Assembly: GCA_022821085.1 (NCBI GenBank)
Contig: JAJEEG010000007.1
Location: 72,623-136,622 of the forward strand
Length of the DNA stretch: 64,000 nt
Reading direction: 5' to 3'
Origin: Candidatus Latescibacterota bacterium
Lineage (GTDB): Bacteria; JAAXHH01
Positions 52,330 to 62,466 of this stretch are shown in pieces; within the stretch, counting starts at the first letter, position 1, and the number at the start of each line of letters is the position of its first letter. A program made the position numbers and the translations under genes. Below the pieces are notes generated by a model, which was given only the letters and a program-made list of their open reading frames with translations, was not told where the DNA came from and ran no database searches.

Positions 52330-52914
52330 TCACGTCGCCAGGTCATCGAAGTGCGTCAGCGTTTTCAGCAACCGGGCAAGGGGAAGGCCGATCACGTTGT
52401 AAAAACATCCCTCGACACGGGTGATCAGTGAAGCGCCGAGCGCGTGAGCGCCATAGGACCCCGCCTTGTCCAGGGGCTCGCCCGTGTCCACGTACGTCCG
52501 GATTTCATCGTCGCTGCATGCGCGCATGAAGACGGTCGTCCATTCGTGTCCCGTCACCGAGCGATTCGTTCCGACCTCCAGCAGGGCGAAGGCCGTAAGC
52601 ACCCGATGGGCGTGACCGGTCAACCTGCCCAGCATGGCACAGGCGTCCTCCGCATCGACCGGCTTGCCCAGTACCTGGCCTTCGAAGAGGACCACCGTGT
52701 CCGCGCCGAGCACCAGGCGGCCGCGGACGTCGACCCGGCCGGCCGCGCTTTTCGCTTTCGCCAGGGCAAGCCGTTCGCCCGTACCGGCCGGATCCACTTC
52801 AAACGAATACCGCGACTCATCGACGTCGGGCGTCACGACTTCGAAAGGAATCCCGATCTGCCGGAGCAGGCCGGACCGGCGCGGCGAAGTGGAAGCCAGG
52901 ACGATCTCATTCAT
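52330..52914 (-). CDS. maf: Maf family nucleotide pyrophosphatase
   Basis: 194 residues. [18 protein letters not shown] is the Maf N-terminal signature, [17 protein letters not shown] holds the catalytic Asp, and [16 protein letters not shown] follows. Hydrolyses non-canonical or dTTP/UTP/CTP nucleotides to limit their incorporation. ATG 52914 overlaps the dtd stop (ATGA). Confidence 0.93.
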   Translation of the reverse strand: MNEIVLASTSPRRSGLLRQIGIPFEVVTPDVDESRYSFEVDPAGTGERLALAKAKSAAGRVDVRGRLVLGADTVVLFEGQVLGKPVDAEDACAMLGRLTGHAHRVLTAFALLEVGTNRSVTGHEWTTVFMRACSDDEIRTYVDTGEPLDKAGSYGAHALGASLITRVEGCFYNVIGLPLARLLKTLTHFDDLAT

Positions 52915-53354
52915 CGGCGGGACTCGACGGTCAAGGTCACGGGGCCGTCGTTGACCAGCGACACTTCCATGAAGGCGCCGAAACGGCCGGTGGCGACCCG
53001 TATGCCATGTTCCCTGAGGCGTTCGACCGCCAACTCGTACAGCGGTTCGGCGTGTTCGGGCGGCGCGGCGCTTTCGAAACTGGGCCTGCGGCCCTTGCGG
53101 GTATCTGCGAACAGGGTAAACTGCGAAATGGCCAGTACCTCGCCCCCCACGTCGTGCAGCGAACGATTCATCTTCCCCTGATCGTCTCCGAAGATCCGCA
53201 GTCCGCAGCACTTGTTTACGACGTACTCCACGTCCTCCGGCGCATCGTCCTTCGCAATGCCGAGGAGCAGCACGAGACCGGGACCGATTTCTCCGGTTAC
53301 CGCGCCGTCGATTATGACGGAAGCGCTCGATACGCGTTGTAATACCACTCGCAT
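52911..53354 (-). CDS. dtd: D-aminoacyl-tRNA deacylase
   Basis: 147 residues, standard for Dtd. [30 protein letters not shown] and the C-terminal NDGPVTL (the Gly-cisPro-containing NxGPxT motif) are present. Removes D-amino acids mischarged on tRNA. Coupled to maf. Confidence 0.95.
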   Translation of the reverse strand: MRVVLQRVSSASVIIDGAVTGEIGPGLVLLLGIAKDDAPEDVEYVVNKCCGLRIFGDDQGKMNRSLHDVGGEVLAISQFTLFADTRKGRRPSFESAAPPEHAEPLYELAVERLREHGIRVATGRFGAFMEVSLVNDGPVTLTVESRR

Positions 53355-53409
53355 TGAATCAGATCCTGGTAAGCTTGAGTCCGCGAAAACTTGCTTAGCG
53401 ACTATGCGA

Positions 53410-53823
53410 CTATAATGCGAATTCAGAAAGCCGTGCTCGGATTGCCTTTGGAGGACGAGGCCAGGTGTAGTACCCGTTCTCTCTCGTCCATGAACGTGTG
53501 TCGAAAACCCCAGGGCTTTCTTCGCTCACGATTTCTACCAATTTACCATGGGGAATAAGATACCAGGTCCCATCAATCGGAAAACTCATATATAAGTTCT
53601 TACCAACGTACTTCGTGTAAATCCCCATACCCGACTTAAGTTGAACTTTCAGAGTCTGGTCACCATCCTTGTGATAAGCAAGAAAATCAGCGCCCTGCCA
53701 GTCATCAGACAGTTTGATGCAGTTGAATCCATAGTCTGCAAGTTGACTCGCAACTTTCTGAAAATTATAGATTTCCTTCTGTCTGGCATTCAATTCTTTA
53801 TAACTGATTTTTCTCAAGTTCAT
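53410..53823 (-). CDS. Uncharacterised protein, possible PD-(D/E)XK nuclease fold
   Basis: 137 residues, with clearly lower GC and different codon use than its neighbours, suggesting acquisition. The middle reads [20 protein letters not shown]: an Asp, then a hairpin, then Q-x-K, the layout of a PD-(D/E)XK active site. [19 protein letters not shown] and a C-terminal W-rich part follow. No methylase or specificity gene is nearby. The fold is an inference from motif spacing only. Confidence 0.6.
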   Translation of the reverse strand: MNLRKISYKELNARQKEIYNFQKVASQLADYGFNCIKLSDDWQGADFLAYHKDGDQTLKVQLKSGMGIYTKYVGKNLYMSFPIDGTWYLIPHGKLVEIVSEESPGVFDTRSWTRENGYYTWPRPPKAIRARLSEFAL

Positions 53824-53927
53824 GTGTATGCCTCGCCTTCAATCCATACAATGACGTTCGATCTGGAGCTATCATGTAGTCGCCCGTTTACGTGCTGTCA
53901 AACCGGATACAGGCCAATATCCTTCCC

Positions 53928-55334
53928 CTAGATCGCTACCCGCTTCCAGCGGCCCCGCCGGAACAGGAACCAGGCGATAACCAGGCGGATGCCCCAGTCC
54001 AGCGCCGTACCGTACCATACCCCCGGCAATCCCCATCCCAGTTCGATCACCAGCACGTACATCATGCCGATCCGCAGGAAGATCGCGCCGAAGATGCTGA
54101 TCAGCATGGGACTCACGGTATCTCCCGCGCCCCGCATGGCGCCGGTGTAGATCATCAGCAGGGCCGACGTCGGCAGTTCGAGGGCGGCGATACGCACGCA
54201 AAGCACGGCCAGGGTATACACTTCCGGCGACGGGCTGTAGATACCGACGAGGAGGCCGGGCACGGCAACGAAGATCAGACCCAGCGCGCTCATGGCGATC
54301 AGGCCGATACGAGCGGCCTTCTTCACGGCGAGCTCGGCGATCTCGGGACGCTCGGCGCCCAGGCTCTGCCCGACCACGGTGGCCACGGCCATGGACAGCC
54401 CGAATACGGGCATAAAGGAAACCATCTCCACCCGTATGGTCATGAAATGCGCCGTGAGCGCCGTCGTGCCCAGGCTGGTCACGATCCACATGAACGAGAA
54501 ATAGGCGCATTGCATCACGGACTGTTCTCCGAGATTCGGTACCGCGATGCGGATGATGGTCCGCAGGTGCTCGGATTTGATATTGCCGATGTCGCTGCCG
54601 CACAGCCTGAATCTCGCGTGACGGCGAAACAGCCTGAACACGAGCAGGACCGCACCCAGGACGTAGGCCGTGCCCGTAGCCAGGGCCGCGCCGGTTATGC
54701 CCAGTTCGGGGAAGGGTCCGATCCCGAAGATCAGCACCCAGTCGGCAAAGATGTTGTACACGTTCATGACGCCCGTGATCCACATGGGCGTCTTGGTGTC
54801 GCCGGCCGCCCGCAGGATCCCGCTGCAGGTGTAGATGAACAGGCGAAGCACGCTGAAGGCGAAGACGATGGGCATGTACTCCTGGGCCCGTGCGACGACG
54901 TCCGGCTCCGTACCCAGGAACACCATGAGATCCTCGCCGAACATCAGGCCCAGCGCGGCCACCATCAGACCGATGGATGTTCCGAGTATGATCCCCTGAC
55001 CCGCGGCCTCGCAAGCCGTCTTCTGGTCGCCCCGGCCCAGGTTCCTCGCCACGACGGCGCCCGTGGCCACCCCAATGCCGTAGAACACGAAAACCACGGT
55101 AAAGAGGATCATGGAACTCTGGCCCACGGCGGCGAAAGCCAGCGTTCCGAGGGTACCGATAAAGATGCTGTCGACGATGTATACCGTCGTGTGCATCAGG
55201 TTTTCGAGAATGGCAGGCCATGCGAGGGAGAGGATGGTGCGGTTGAGGCGTTGTCTGGAGAGGTCGAGCATGGGGTGTCCGAACGATCGGAGGATTGGAA
55301 GAACGGTCCGTGTAAAACCCGATAAATCAGTCAC
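53928..55334 (-). CDS. MATE family multidrug/cation exporter
   Basis: 468 residues with 12 hydrophobic helices. NRTILSLAWPAILENLMHT opens the MATE fold; VATGAVVARNLGRGDQ and the second-half VATVVGQSLGAERPE are the repeated family motif; SGILRAAGDTKTP and TGAMRGAGDTVSP are the matching loop repeats. Exports drugs or metabolites in exchange for H+ or Na+. An internal ATG at 55271 begins the better-conserved part and may be the true start. Confidence 0.92.
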   Translation of the reverse strand: MTDLSGFTRTVLPILRSFGHPMLDLSRQRLNRTILSLAWPAILENLMHTTVYIVDSIFIGTLGTLAFAAVGQSSMILFTVVFVFYGIGVATGAVVARNLGRGDQKTACEAAGQGIILGTSIGLMVAALGLMFGEDLMVFLGTEPDVVARAQEYMPIVFAFSVLRLFIYTCSGILRAAGDTKTPMWITGVMNVYNIFADWVLIFGIGPFPELGITGAALATGTAYVLGAVLLVFRLFRRHARFRLCGSDIGNIKSEHLRTIIRIAVPNLGEQSVMQCAYFSFMWIVTSLGTTALTAHFMTIRVEMVSFMPVFGLSMAVATVVGQSLGAERPEIAELAVKKAARIGLIAMSALGLIFVAVPGLLVGIYSPSPEVYTLAVLCVRIAALELPTSALLMIYTGAMRGAGDTVSPMLISIFGAIFLRIGMMYVLVIELGWGLPGVWYGTALDWGIRLVIAWFLFRRGRWKRVAI

Positions 55335-55471
55335 TTACCAGGAAATGAAATCTCACCATGTTAGTCGTTGAAGTCCCTTGATGTCAAGGGCTTATGCCGT
55401 GTTCGCTGAAGCGGGCAATACTCAGCATTTTCAAGCGCAGCCGGTACGGCGATACGACCGGGGTATAAACC

Positions 55472-55500
55472 TTGACGCGTAGTGCACCGAAAGCCATAAT
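55472..55500 (+). promoter_or_regulatory. Sigma-70-type promoter for ahcY
   Basis: TTGACG at 55472-55477, a 17-base spacer and CATAAT at 55495-55500. It leaves about 100 bases of 5' leader before the ahcY ATG. The leader was checked for a SAH/SAM riboswitch by eye without a convincing match. Confidence 0.6.
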
Positions 55501-55606
55501 GACAGTTAGTCATCCCGACACCGGCCGCGTTGCGTGGACGGGATCCGTCATGAAGTTCGGTCGGAGATTGCCGAAGCAACCCTTCACCAGCCTGCAAAGT
55601 CCAGTA

Positions 55607-56854
55607 ATGGAATCTGACATCCGGGATCCCGACCTCGCCGAATCCGGTGCGGTGCGCATGGAATGGGATGCCCGCCAGATGCCGGTACTGCATTCGATCA
55701 AGGACCGGTTCGCGCGAGAACGGCCCTTTCGCGACCTGCGCGTCGCCGTGTGTCTGCACATTTCGACCAAGACGGCGAATCTGGTCACCGCGATCAAGTC
55801 GGGCGGCGCGGAACCCGTCGTTTGCGCCTCCAATCCGCTCAGCACGCAGGACGACGTGGCGGCCAGTCTGGCCGTGCATCACGGGGTGCCCGTATTCGCC
55901 AAAAGAGGGGAGGATCCGGACACCTTCAATCGGCACCTGCACAACGTGCTGGAATCGAATCCCGACATCCTGCTGGACGACGGGGCCGACCTGGTCACTA
56001 CGGCCCATCGGGACCACCGCCGGCAACTGGATCGCATCATCGGCGGAACGGAAGAGACGACCACGGGCGTGAACCGGCTCCGAAGCATGGTCCGTAACGG
56101 CGACCTGACCATTCCGGTCATCGCGGTCAACGATTCAAAGACCAAGCACCTCTTCGACAACCGGTTCGGTACGGGCCAAAGCGCGCTCGACGGCATCCTC
56201 CGGGCTACCAACACGCTGATCGCGGGCAAAACCGTGGTGGTTTGCGGTTACGGCTGGTGCGGGCGTGGCGTGGCGTCCCGGGTCAGGGGACTGGGCGGCC
56301 AGGTCATCGTAACGGAAGTGGATTCCATTCCGGCGCTCGAAGCGGCCATGGAAGGGTTCCGGGTACTGCCCATCGACGAGGCGGCCGCGCTGGGCGACCT
56401 GTTCATCACGGTGACCGGGAACCGCGGGGTCATCCGCCGCGATCACCTGGAAGTCATGAAAGACGGCGCCATGCTGGCCAACGCCGGGCATTTCGACGTG
56501 GAAATCGACGTGCAGGCCCTGGACGCCCTGGCGATCGAGAAAAGATCACTAAGGCCCAACGTGGAGGAGTACGCCCTGGCAAACGGCCGGCGGCTGCATC
56601 TCCTCGGTGAAGGCCGGCTGGTCAACCTGGTTGCCGGCGAGGGACATCCCGCCGCGGTCATGGACCTTTCCTTCGCCAACCAGGCCCTGGCGGTGGAGCA
56701 CCTGGTCGCCAGGCACGAGGATATGCCGCCTGGATTATACACCCTTCCGGATGAAGTCGACCGGGAAATCGCGGGCCTGAAACTCGAAAGCATGGGCTTG
56801 GCCATTGACGCATTGACGCCGGAACAGCAGGATTACCTGGATTCGTGGCGCTGA
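55607..56854 (+). CDS. ahcY: Adenosylhomocysteinase
   Basis: 415 residues. CLHISTKTANLVTAIKSGGA, SNPLSTQDDVAASL and NDSKTKHLFDNRFGTGQS are the substrate-binding blocks; VVVCGYGWCGRGVASRVRGLG is the NAD site; NAGHFDVEID and NLVAGEGHPAAVMDLSFANQ follow. Lacks the eukaryotic C-terminal extension, like archaeal and thermophile forms. Hydrolyses S-adenosylhomocysteine to homocysteine and adenosine. ATG 55607 begins the conserved region; the promoter covers any more upstream start. Confidence 0.92.
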   Translation: MESDIRDPDLAESGAVRMEWDARQMPVLHSIKDRFARERPFRDLRVAVCLHISTKTANLVTAIKSGGAEPVVCASNPLSTQDDVAASLAVHHGVPVFAKRGEDPDTFNRHLHNVLESNPDILLDDGADLVTTAHRDHRRQLDRIIGGTEETTTGVNRLRSMVRNGDLTIPVIAVNDSKTKHLFDNRFGTGQSALDGILRATNTLIAGKTVVVCGYGWCGRGVASRVRGLGGQVIVTEVDSIPALEAAMEGFRVLPIDEAAALGDLFITVTGNRGVIRRDHLEVMKDGAMLANAGHFDVEIDVQALDALAIEKRSLRPNVEEYALANGRRLHLLGEGRLVNLVAGEGHPAAVMDLSFANQALAVEHLVARHEDMPPGLYTLPDEVDREIAGLKLESMGLAIDALTPEQQDYLDSWR

Positions 56855-56900
56855 GCGATAAGCGGTGCTGAGCGACGACGGGAATCAGGAGAGATCAAAA

Positions 56901-58376
56901 GTGGCCCGGGAGAAACAGGAAAAGCAGCACGCAGGATCAGGGGTGGAAGCGCACGACGGTCTTCAGATGCCCCCAGAAGTCATGCTCGAGCTCGCGAACA
57001 AAACGGCGGAACTCATCGTAGAACGAATCAAGCATCTTCCTGAAGAACAGGCCTGGGACGGCGAATTCAAGAAAGAACTGGAAGATCAGCTTATGGAAGA
57101 TCCGCCCGAACACGGCAGTTCCGCGCTGGAGGTCCTGGAAAGGGCGGCAAAGGAAATCCTCCCCCTCGGCGCCCGCCTCGATCACCCCCGATCCTTCGCG
57201 TTCATCCCGTCGGCGCCGACCTGGCCCGGCGTACTGGCCGATTTCATGGCCTCCGCATACCAGATCAATCAATGCACCTGGCTGACTTCCAGCGGGGGAA
57301 GCCAGATGGAACTGGTCGTCATCGACTGGATGCGACGCTGGCTGGGGTATCCGGATACCGCCGGAGGCCTGATGACTTCCGGAGGCTCCGCGGCCAGCCT
57401 GGAAGCCCTGGTCGCCGCGCGGGAGTCTGCGGGCGCTCCCGAACGCGGCACGGTCTATATGAGCGAGCAGAGCCACAGCGCTCTGGTCCGCGCGGCCAGA
57501 ATCATGGGCATCAAACCCGATCACGTCCGCATGATCAAAACGGACTCGCTCTTCCGCATGGACATGGAAAAGCTCATACGCTCGGTGGCAGAGGACCGCG
57601 CCGCGGGATTCAATCCGGTCGCCGTTTGCGCAAATGCCGGCGCGGCCAGTACAGGCGCGATCGATCCACTGCCGGCATTGGCGGATTTCTGCGAGGCGGA
57701 AGGCATCTGGCTCCACGTCGACGCCGCCTATGGCGGGTTTACGGTTATTACCGAGCAGGGAAAGGAACTGCTGAGCGGTATCGAACGGGCGGACTCCATC
57801 GGTCTTGACGCCCACAAACTGCTTTTCCAACCCTACGAGGCGGGCTGCCTGCTGGTCAAGGACTTGAGCACCCTGGAGCGGGCATTCGCGGTCCGCCACG
57901 ATATCCTTCAGGACACGGTGTGGGGCGCGAATCATCCCAACTTCGCGGACCGGGGGCTGCAACTGAGCAGGTCCGTGCGGGCCCTGAAGATCTGGGTATC
58001 CGTAAAGACCTTCGGTTTGGCCCCATTCCGAAACGCCATATCCAGAAGCATGGAACTCGCCGCGCGGGCCGAAGCGCATGTCCGAAACAACGAAACCCTG
58101 GGAATGCTGATACCGGCTTCACTCGGTATCATATGCTTCCGCGTCGACCCCGACCATGCGGACCTCGATGAGGAATCGCTCGAAAGGATCAACCGGAAAG
58201 TGCTCGCCCGCGTCTTCTGGGAGGACCGCGCCTTGATGTCATCGACTCTGCTACGGGGCAAGTTCTCGCTCAGGCTCTGCATCGTCAACCATACGACTTC
58301 CTGGGACGACGTCCGCGAGACGCTGGAAGCCATCGAGCGCTTCGGTAACGAGGCGATATCTGAAAGATTGGAATAA
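56901..58376 (+). CDS. PLP-dependent (aromatic/acidic) amino acid decarboxylase, group II
   Basis: 491 residues from GTG 56901 (AGGAG 10 bases upstream). GLMTSGGSAASLEALVAAR and the aspartate in WLHVDAAYGGF are PLP contacts; the Schiff-base Lys is in LDAHKLLFQPYEAG. Family: pyridoxal-dependent decarboxylases (AADC/GAD-like). The substrate (aromatic amino acid, glutamate or aspartate) cannot be set from sequence alone. It follows ahcY by about 46 bases on the same strand. Confidence 0.88.
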   Translation: MAREKQEKQHAGSGVEAHDGLQMPPEVMLELANKTAELIVERIKHLPEEQAWDGEFKKELEDQLMEDPPEHGSSALEVLERAAKEILPLGARLDHPRSFAFIPSAPTWPGVLADFMASAYQINQCTWLTSSGGSQMELVVIDWMRRWLGYPDTAGGLMTSGGSAASLEALVAARESAGAPERGTVYMSEQSHSALVRAARIMGIKPDHVRMIKTDSLFRMDMEKLIRSVAEDRAAGFNPVAVCANAGAASTGAIDPLPALADFCEAEGIWLHVDAAYGGFTVITEQGKELLSGIERADSIGLDAHKLLFQPYEAGCLLVKDLSTLERAFAVRHDILQDTVWGANHPNFADRGLQLSRSVRALKIWVSVKTFGLAPFRNAISRSMELAARAEAHVRNNETLGMLIPASLGIICFRVDPDHADLDEESLERINRKVLARVFWEDRALMSSTLLRGKFSLRLCIVNHTTSWDDVRETLEAIERFGNEAISERLE

Positions 58377-58443
58377 TCAGAATCCCTGCAAGTAAGATCG
58401 GGCGAAAGCCGCTAGATGTACGCAAGCATCATCGGGATACAAT

Positions 58444-61400
58444 ATGATGATTTCCTTTATCTCTGGTAGATTGACGGTATCTATGCTGGTTCTAGGGGTA
58501 ATGACCGGACTCATCGGATCGCTGTACGGGGCAAGGCCGGCACTCGCCCAGGACATGCCGTCCGGGCCGATCACGGCCGGAGAGGTCGTGGACCGGGAGA
58601 CGCTCGCGACTTTCGTGGAAGGCGCGAAAACCCACATCGAAGGAATATACGACTCAGGCGACGCGCTTGCGCCGTTTCTCAACCGTACCCGGGAAGAAGG
58701 AGACTGGAAACACGGCAACACGTTTCTCTTGCTCATGCTCCTTGACGGTACCGTGTTGTTCCACGCGGGCGACGTTACAGCCAGCGGCAAGAGCCTGTTC
58801 GAACTCGAAGACGACACGGGAAAAACCGTGGTGCGGGATCTTATCGAGACGGGCAGGCTGGGCGGCGGCCACGTCGATTACACCTGGGACGATCCGAACG
58901 ACGACGAAGACGATCCCGCCAAGGTAGCCTACGCCACCAGTTTCTTCGGAAACAACTACGGCAACCAGGTCATCCTGGTCGGCGGCTTCTACCAGGACGT
59001 GTCCCAGATCGAACCGCCCGTGTACGATGCCTCGCTCATTCCCAAGCCCGAGGTGACGGCGGTGGAAGTGATGGACCGCGCAACGCTGCAGCAGTTCGTC
59101 ATCGGGGCCATGAGAGGCTACATAGGCGCATTGCAGGAACACGGGACCGATCGCTATGCCGACATACTGAACGTCTTCCGAATCGAGGACGGGCACTGGC
59201 GGCACGGATCCATTTACCTGTTTATACTGAACGACCTGGGTTACGTGATCTTCCATGGCGCCGACCGAACGCTGGAAGCGCGGAACCAGTCCCACCTGGA
59301 GGACATCAACGGCGTCAGGTTCGTCCAGGAATTCATCAAGGTGGCCAACGCCGGGGGAGGCTTTGTCGAATACCAGTATGACGATCCGTCGGTGCCTGGA
59401 GACGAGGTAACCGGTACGCCGAAGCTGAGCTATGTCCAGTCTTTCGAATCCCGCGGCGGCCGGCGGGTGATCTTTGGCGCGGGGATATACTTCGATCCTG
59501 CCGACTACGACCGGGAGACCAAGCTGGCGGTGGATCCCTCCGTGCTCACCGAAGGCGACGGGCCCCAGACCGTGATGGTGACCGCCACCCTGACCGGAGA
59601 TCCATTGCCGGTAACGACCAGATTGCCGCTGACCCTGTCAGGTACCGCGACCGGCGATGACTATACGGTGACCGGAGACATGCATATCCTGATACCCCCG
59701 GAAGGCACAACGGGCACGACGGAGTTGTCATTCACCGTCGCGGACGACGGGGTGGAGGAGGCCGGCGGTGAATCCATTATAGTCACGGCAAGTTACGCCA
59801 TGGAGGCATTGGCATCCGCCACGATCACCGTCCACGACGGAACTGTCCCGGTTCTGGAGCCCGGAGCGGTCACCGCTGCCGATATAGTAGATCGAACTAC
59901 CCTGAAGACTTTCGTCCGTGTGGCGGCGGCCGCGTATACCGAAGCTATCGACGAGGTCGGATTTGACCGCCACGAGGAGGTCGTAGAGGCCTTCCGGGTC
60001 GAGGACGGCATATTGCGGCTGGGCGAAATCTACATCTTCTTCCTGCAGACAGACGGGTTGTTGTTCTTTCATGGTGCCAATCCGTCGATCGAAAACATGA
60101 ATATCATCGACGCCCAGGACCTGAACGGGGTCTACTATACCCGGGAGCTCATCGCGGCCGCACAGGCCGGAGGAGGTTACGTCGAGTACTATTTCGACAA
60201 TCCGGCCGTTGTGGGAGACGAAGAACTGGGATCGCCCAAGGTGAGTTACGCGGAATCTGTCGTCGTCGATGGGGTGGAACTCGTCATCGGATCCGGGTTC
60301 TATTTCGACTTCGCCGGATACACCCCGGAGGTTACCCTTTCCGTGAACCCTGCGACGGTGTCGGAGGAAGGCGGAACGCAGACCGTGACGGTGACCGCCA
60401 CGCAGACGAACATGGCCATACCGGTCCAGACCGTGATCCCGCTTTCGCTTTCCGGGACGGCCACCGGCGATGACTACAGCGTGAGCGGCGACTTGAGCTT
60501 CACGATTCCCGGCGAGGCCACGGAGGGTTCGACGCAACTGGCCATTACGGTCGTCAACGACGATGTGTATGAATCCGGGGGCGAAACGATCGTCCTAACG
60601 GCGAGTTTCGATGGTCGGGAACTCGATTCCGCCACCGTGGTGGTGACCGATTCCTACGATGCGCCGGCGGCCGTGGGCACTCCGCGTGCGGTAACGCTGG
60701 ACGCCGGCGAATCCAGGACGATCGACGCGGGTGCGCTATTCAGTGGCACCGACCTGGGCTTTTCGGCTGCTTCGTCGGATAATGGCGTGGCCGAAGCCGT
60801 CCTATCCGGCGCCACGGTGACCGTAACCGGCGGCCGCAAGGGCTCCGCAACGGTGACGATCGCCGCCCGGAACGCGGCGGGAACGGCCACCGTCGACGTG
60901 GGCGTGACCGTCACAGCCATCGCCGCGGAGCGCATGGCCTACGAGAACATCCTGGGCGCCATGGGCCGGAACATGCTGTCCAGCGTCTCGACGACGATCG
61001 GCGGCCGCTTCACCGCGGGAGCGGGTGGACAAGGTATCACCGTGGGCGGCCGCAGAATAGACGGATTCGCGTCCAGCGTGTCGGCGTTGGCCAACCTCAC
61101 GGGCCACGGGCGCCAGGTTCGGGAGAAACATCTGGCCCTGTTGAACGACGCAGAACACCGGCGCAACGCAGGCGGCGATTACCTGCTGCGGACGAGTTCG
61201 TTCTCCTACGCACTCGAGGACCATACGGCCACCGGCGGACCGAGGTGGACCGTCTGGGGCGCGGGTGACCTGCAAGGCTTCCAGGGTGAACCCGATTCGG
61301 GAACCAGTTACGACGGTAACCTCAGGACGGCATATCTCGGGTTAGACGTGGCCGCGCAGCGCAACTGGATGGCCGGTATCGCCCTCTCGCACGCGATAGG

Positions 61401-62337
61401 CCAGTCCGACTACGAAGTAACCGTCGCGAGCGGCAGCCTGGAATCGCGGCTGACCAGCGTGCTGCCCTACGTACGCTGGATATGCAGTACCGGTCTTTCG
61501 GAAGCGTGGTCGATCGTGGGACTCGGCACCGGCGAAGTCGAAGTGGAAGATGCCGCGAGCGATCTCTCCATGCGCATGGCCATGGTGGGCCTGCGCACCC
61601 GGTTGGCGGGGACGGGCGGCACGGGGCTGGACGTGGTGGGCGACGCGGGACTGGCCCGTCTGTCGACCGCCGGCAGTGACTCTCCTGCACTCGGCGACAT
61701 AAACGCAGACGCGCAGCGGGTCCGCATCGGCCTGGAGGGATCGCGTTCGACAAAGCTCGCCGGAGGGACCGTCATCACCCCCTTTGCGCAGCTCGCCGGG
61801 CGTTATGATGGCGGCGCCGGCCAGACGGGCCAGGGCCTGGAGGTTACGGGAGGCCTCCGTCTGTCAGGCGGCAGGGTGGGCGTGAACGCACAGGGCAGGT
61901 ACCTGGCGGTACACACCGCCGAGGGATATAGTGAAAACGGGGTCTCCCTCATCGCCTTCCTGAGTCCCGGTGCGGGCGGAACGGGCTTATCCATGTCCGT
62001 CGCGCCCCGTATGGGCGCCGGTACGGGAGACTCGGGCATGATGTGGCGCGATAGTCCGCTTGAGGGCACATCCGTCACCGGCCGGAATAACGCCCGCGCG
62101 CTCAGGGCGGAGGTCGGCTACGGGCTCGCGTATCCGTCCATCGGCGTATTAATGACACCCTTCGGTGAAATGTATCTACACGGAGACGACCGGCGGCAGA
62201 TGCGGCTGGGTGCGCGGTTCGGCACGGCGGGTACCGTCGCCGGCGCTGCATCCCTGGAGCTTGCCGGTACGCGAATCGACCGGCATGGCCGAGCGTCCGA
62301 CCACCATATCGGCCTGTTGGGCCGCATGAGCTTCTGA
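58444..62337 (+). CDS. Autotransporter with three Cache sensor domains and Calx-beta-like repeats
   Basis: 1297 residues. Signal peptide 1-36 (ending ALAQ). Three single-Cache-type domains (about 45-190, 205-350, 475-625), each with the sequence pattern VxDRxTLxxFV, a strand ending LFHA/IFHG/FFHG, a (F)EL/HLEDINGV/QDLNGV helix, GGG(H/F/Y)VxYxxDDP, and G(F/I)Y. Two Calx-beta-like modules follow the second and third Cache domains (about 360-465, 630-735, each with LSGTATGDDY and V-x-DDxVEE/VYESGGE). A beta-sandwich (about 745-830) and a C-terminal autotransporter barrel (about 1000-1297) ending in Phe follow. Secreted to the cell surface with ligand-sensing domains outside: unusual. Start ATG 58444 or 58447. 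Confidence 0.85.
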   Translation: MMISFISGRLTVSMLVLGVMTGLIGSLYGARPALAQDMPSGPITAGEVVDRETLATFVEGAKTHIEGIYDSGDALAPFLNRTREEGDWKHGNTFLLLMLLDGTVLFHAGDVTASGKSLFELEDDTGKTVVRDLIETGRLGGGHVDYTWDDPNDDEDDPAKVAYATSFFGNNYGNQVILVGGFYQDVSQIEPPVYDASLIPKPEVTAVEVMDRATLQQFVIGAMRGYIGALQEHGTDRYADILNVFRIEDGHWRHGSIYLFILNDLGYVIFHGADRTLEARNQSHLEDINGVRFVQEFIKVANAGGGFVEYQYDDPSVPGDEVTGTPKLSYVQSFESRGGRRVIFGAGIYFDPADYDRETKLAVDPSVLTEGDGPQTVMVTATLTGDPLPVTTRLPLTLSGTATGDDYTVTGDMHILIPPEGTTGTTELSFTVADDGVEEAGGESIIVTASYAMEALASATITVHDGTVPVLEPGAVTAADIVDRTTLKTFVRVAAAAYTEAIDEVGFDRHEEVVEAFRVEDGILRLGEIYIFFLQTDGLLFFHGANPSIENMNIIDAQDLNGVYYTRELIAAAQAGGGYVEYYFDNPAVVGDEELGSPKVSYAESVVVDGVELVIGSGFYFDFAGYTPEVTLSVNPATVSEEGGTQTVTVTATQTNMAIPVQTVIPLSLSGTATGDDYSVSGDLSFTIPGEATEGSTQLAITVVNDDVYESGGETIVLTASFDGRELDSATVVVTDSYDAPAAVGTPRAVTLDAGESRTIDAGALFSGTDLGFSAASSDNGVAEAVLSGATVTVTGGRKGSATVTIAARNAAGTATVDVGVTVTAIAAERMAYENILGAMGRNMLSSVSTTIGGRFTAGAGGQGITVGGRRIDGFASSVSALANLTGHGRQVREKHLALLNDAEHRRNAGGDYLLRTSSFSYALEDHTATGGPRWTVWGAGDLQGFQGEPDSGTSYDGNLRTAYLGLDVAAQRNWMAGIALSHAIGQSDYEVTVASGSLESRLTSVLPYVRWICSTGLSEAWSIVGLGTGEVEVEDAASDLSMRMAMVGLRTRLAGTGGTGLDVVGDAGLARLSTAGSDSPALGDINADAQRVRIGLEGSRSTKLAGGTVITPFAQLAGRYDGGAGQTGQGLEVTGGLRLSGGRVGVNAQGRYLAVHTAEGYSENGVSLIAFLSPGAGGTGLSMSVAPRMGAGTGDSGMMWRDSPLEGTSVTGRNNARALRAEVGYGLAYPSIGVLMTPFGEMYLHGDDRRQMRLGARFGTAGTVAGAASLELAGTRIDRHGRASDHHIGLLGRMSF

Positions 62338-62355
62338 CGCCGAACAACTGAAGCG

Positions 62356-62384
62356 AGACCGACCTCCATGGGTGGAGCCGGTCT
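62356..62384 (+). terminator. Hairpin after the autotransporter gene
   Basis: AGACCG (62356-62361) pairs with CGGTCT (62379-62384), with an inner TCCA/TGGA stem. It lies 19 bases after the stop and has no T-run, so the terminator call is tentative. Confidence 0.4.
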
Positions 62385-62466
62385 TACACATACAAGGACC
62401 CAGACAAATCCTGGAGAAAGGGAACCGGGCAGAATACCGGGCGGACCCAGGTAAAGGGCGGGGATA

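Noticed and set aside
55380-55606. SAH or SAM riboswitch upstream of ahcY
   Set aside because: Expected position and leader length, but I could not match the conserved core by eye; a covariance-model search would be decisive.
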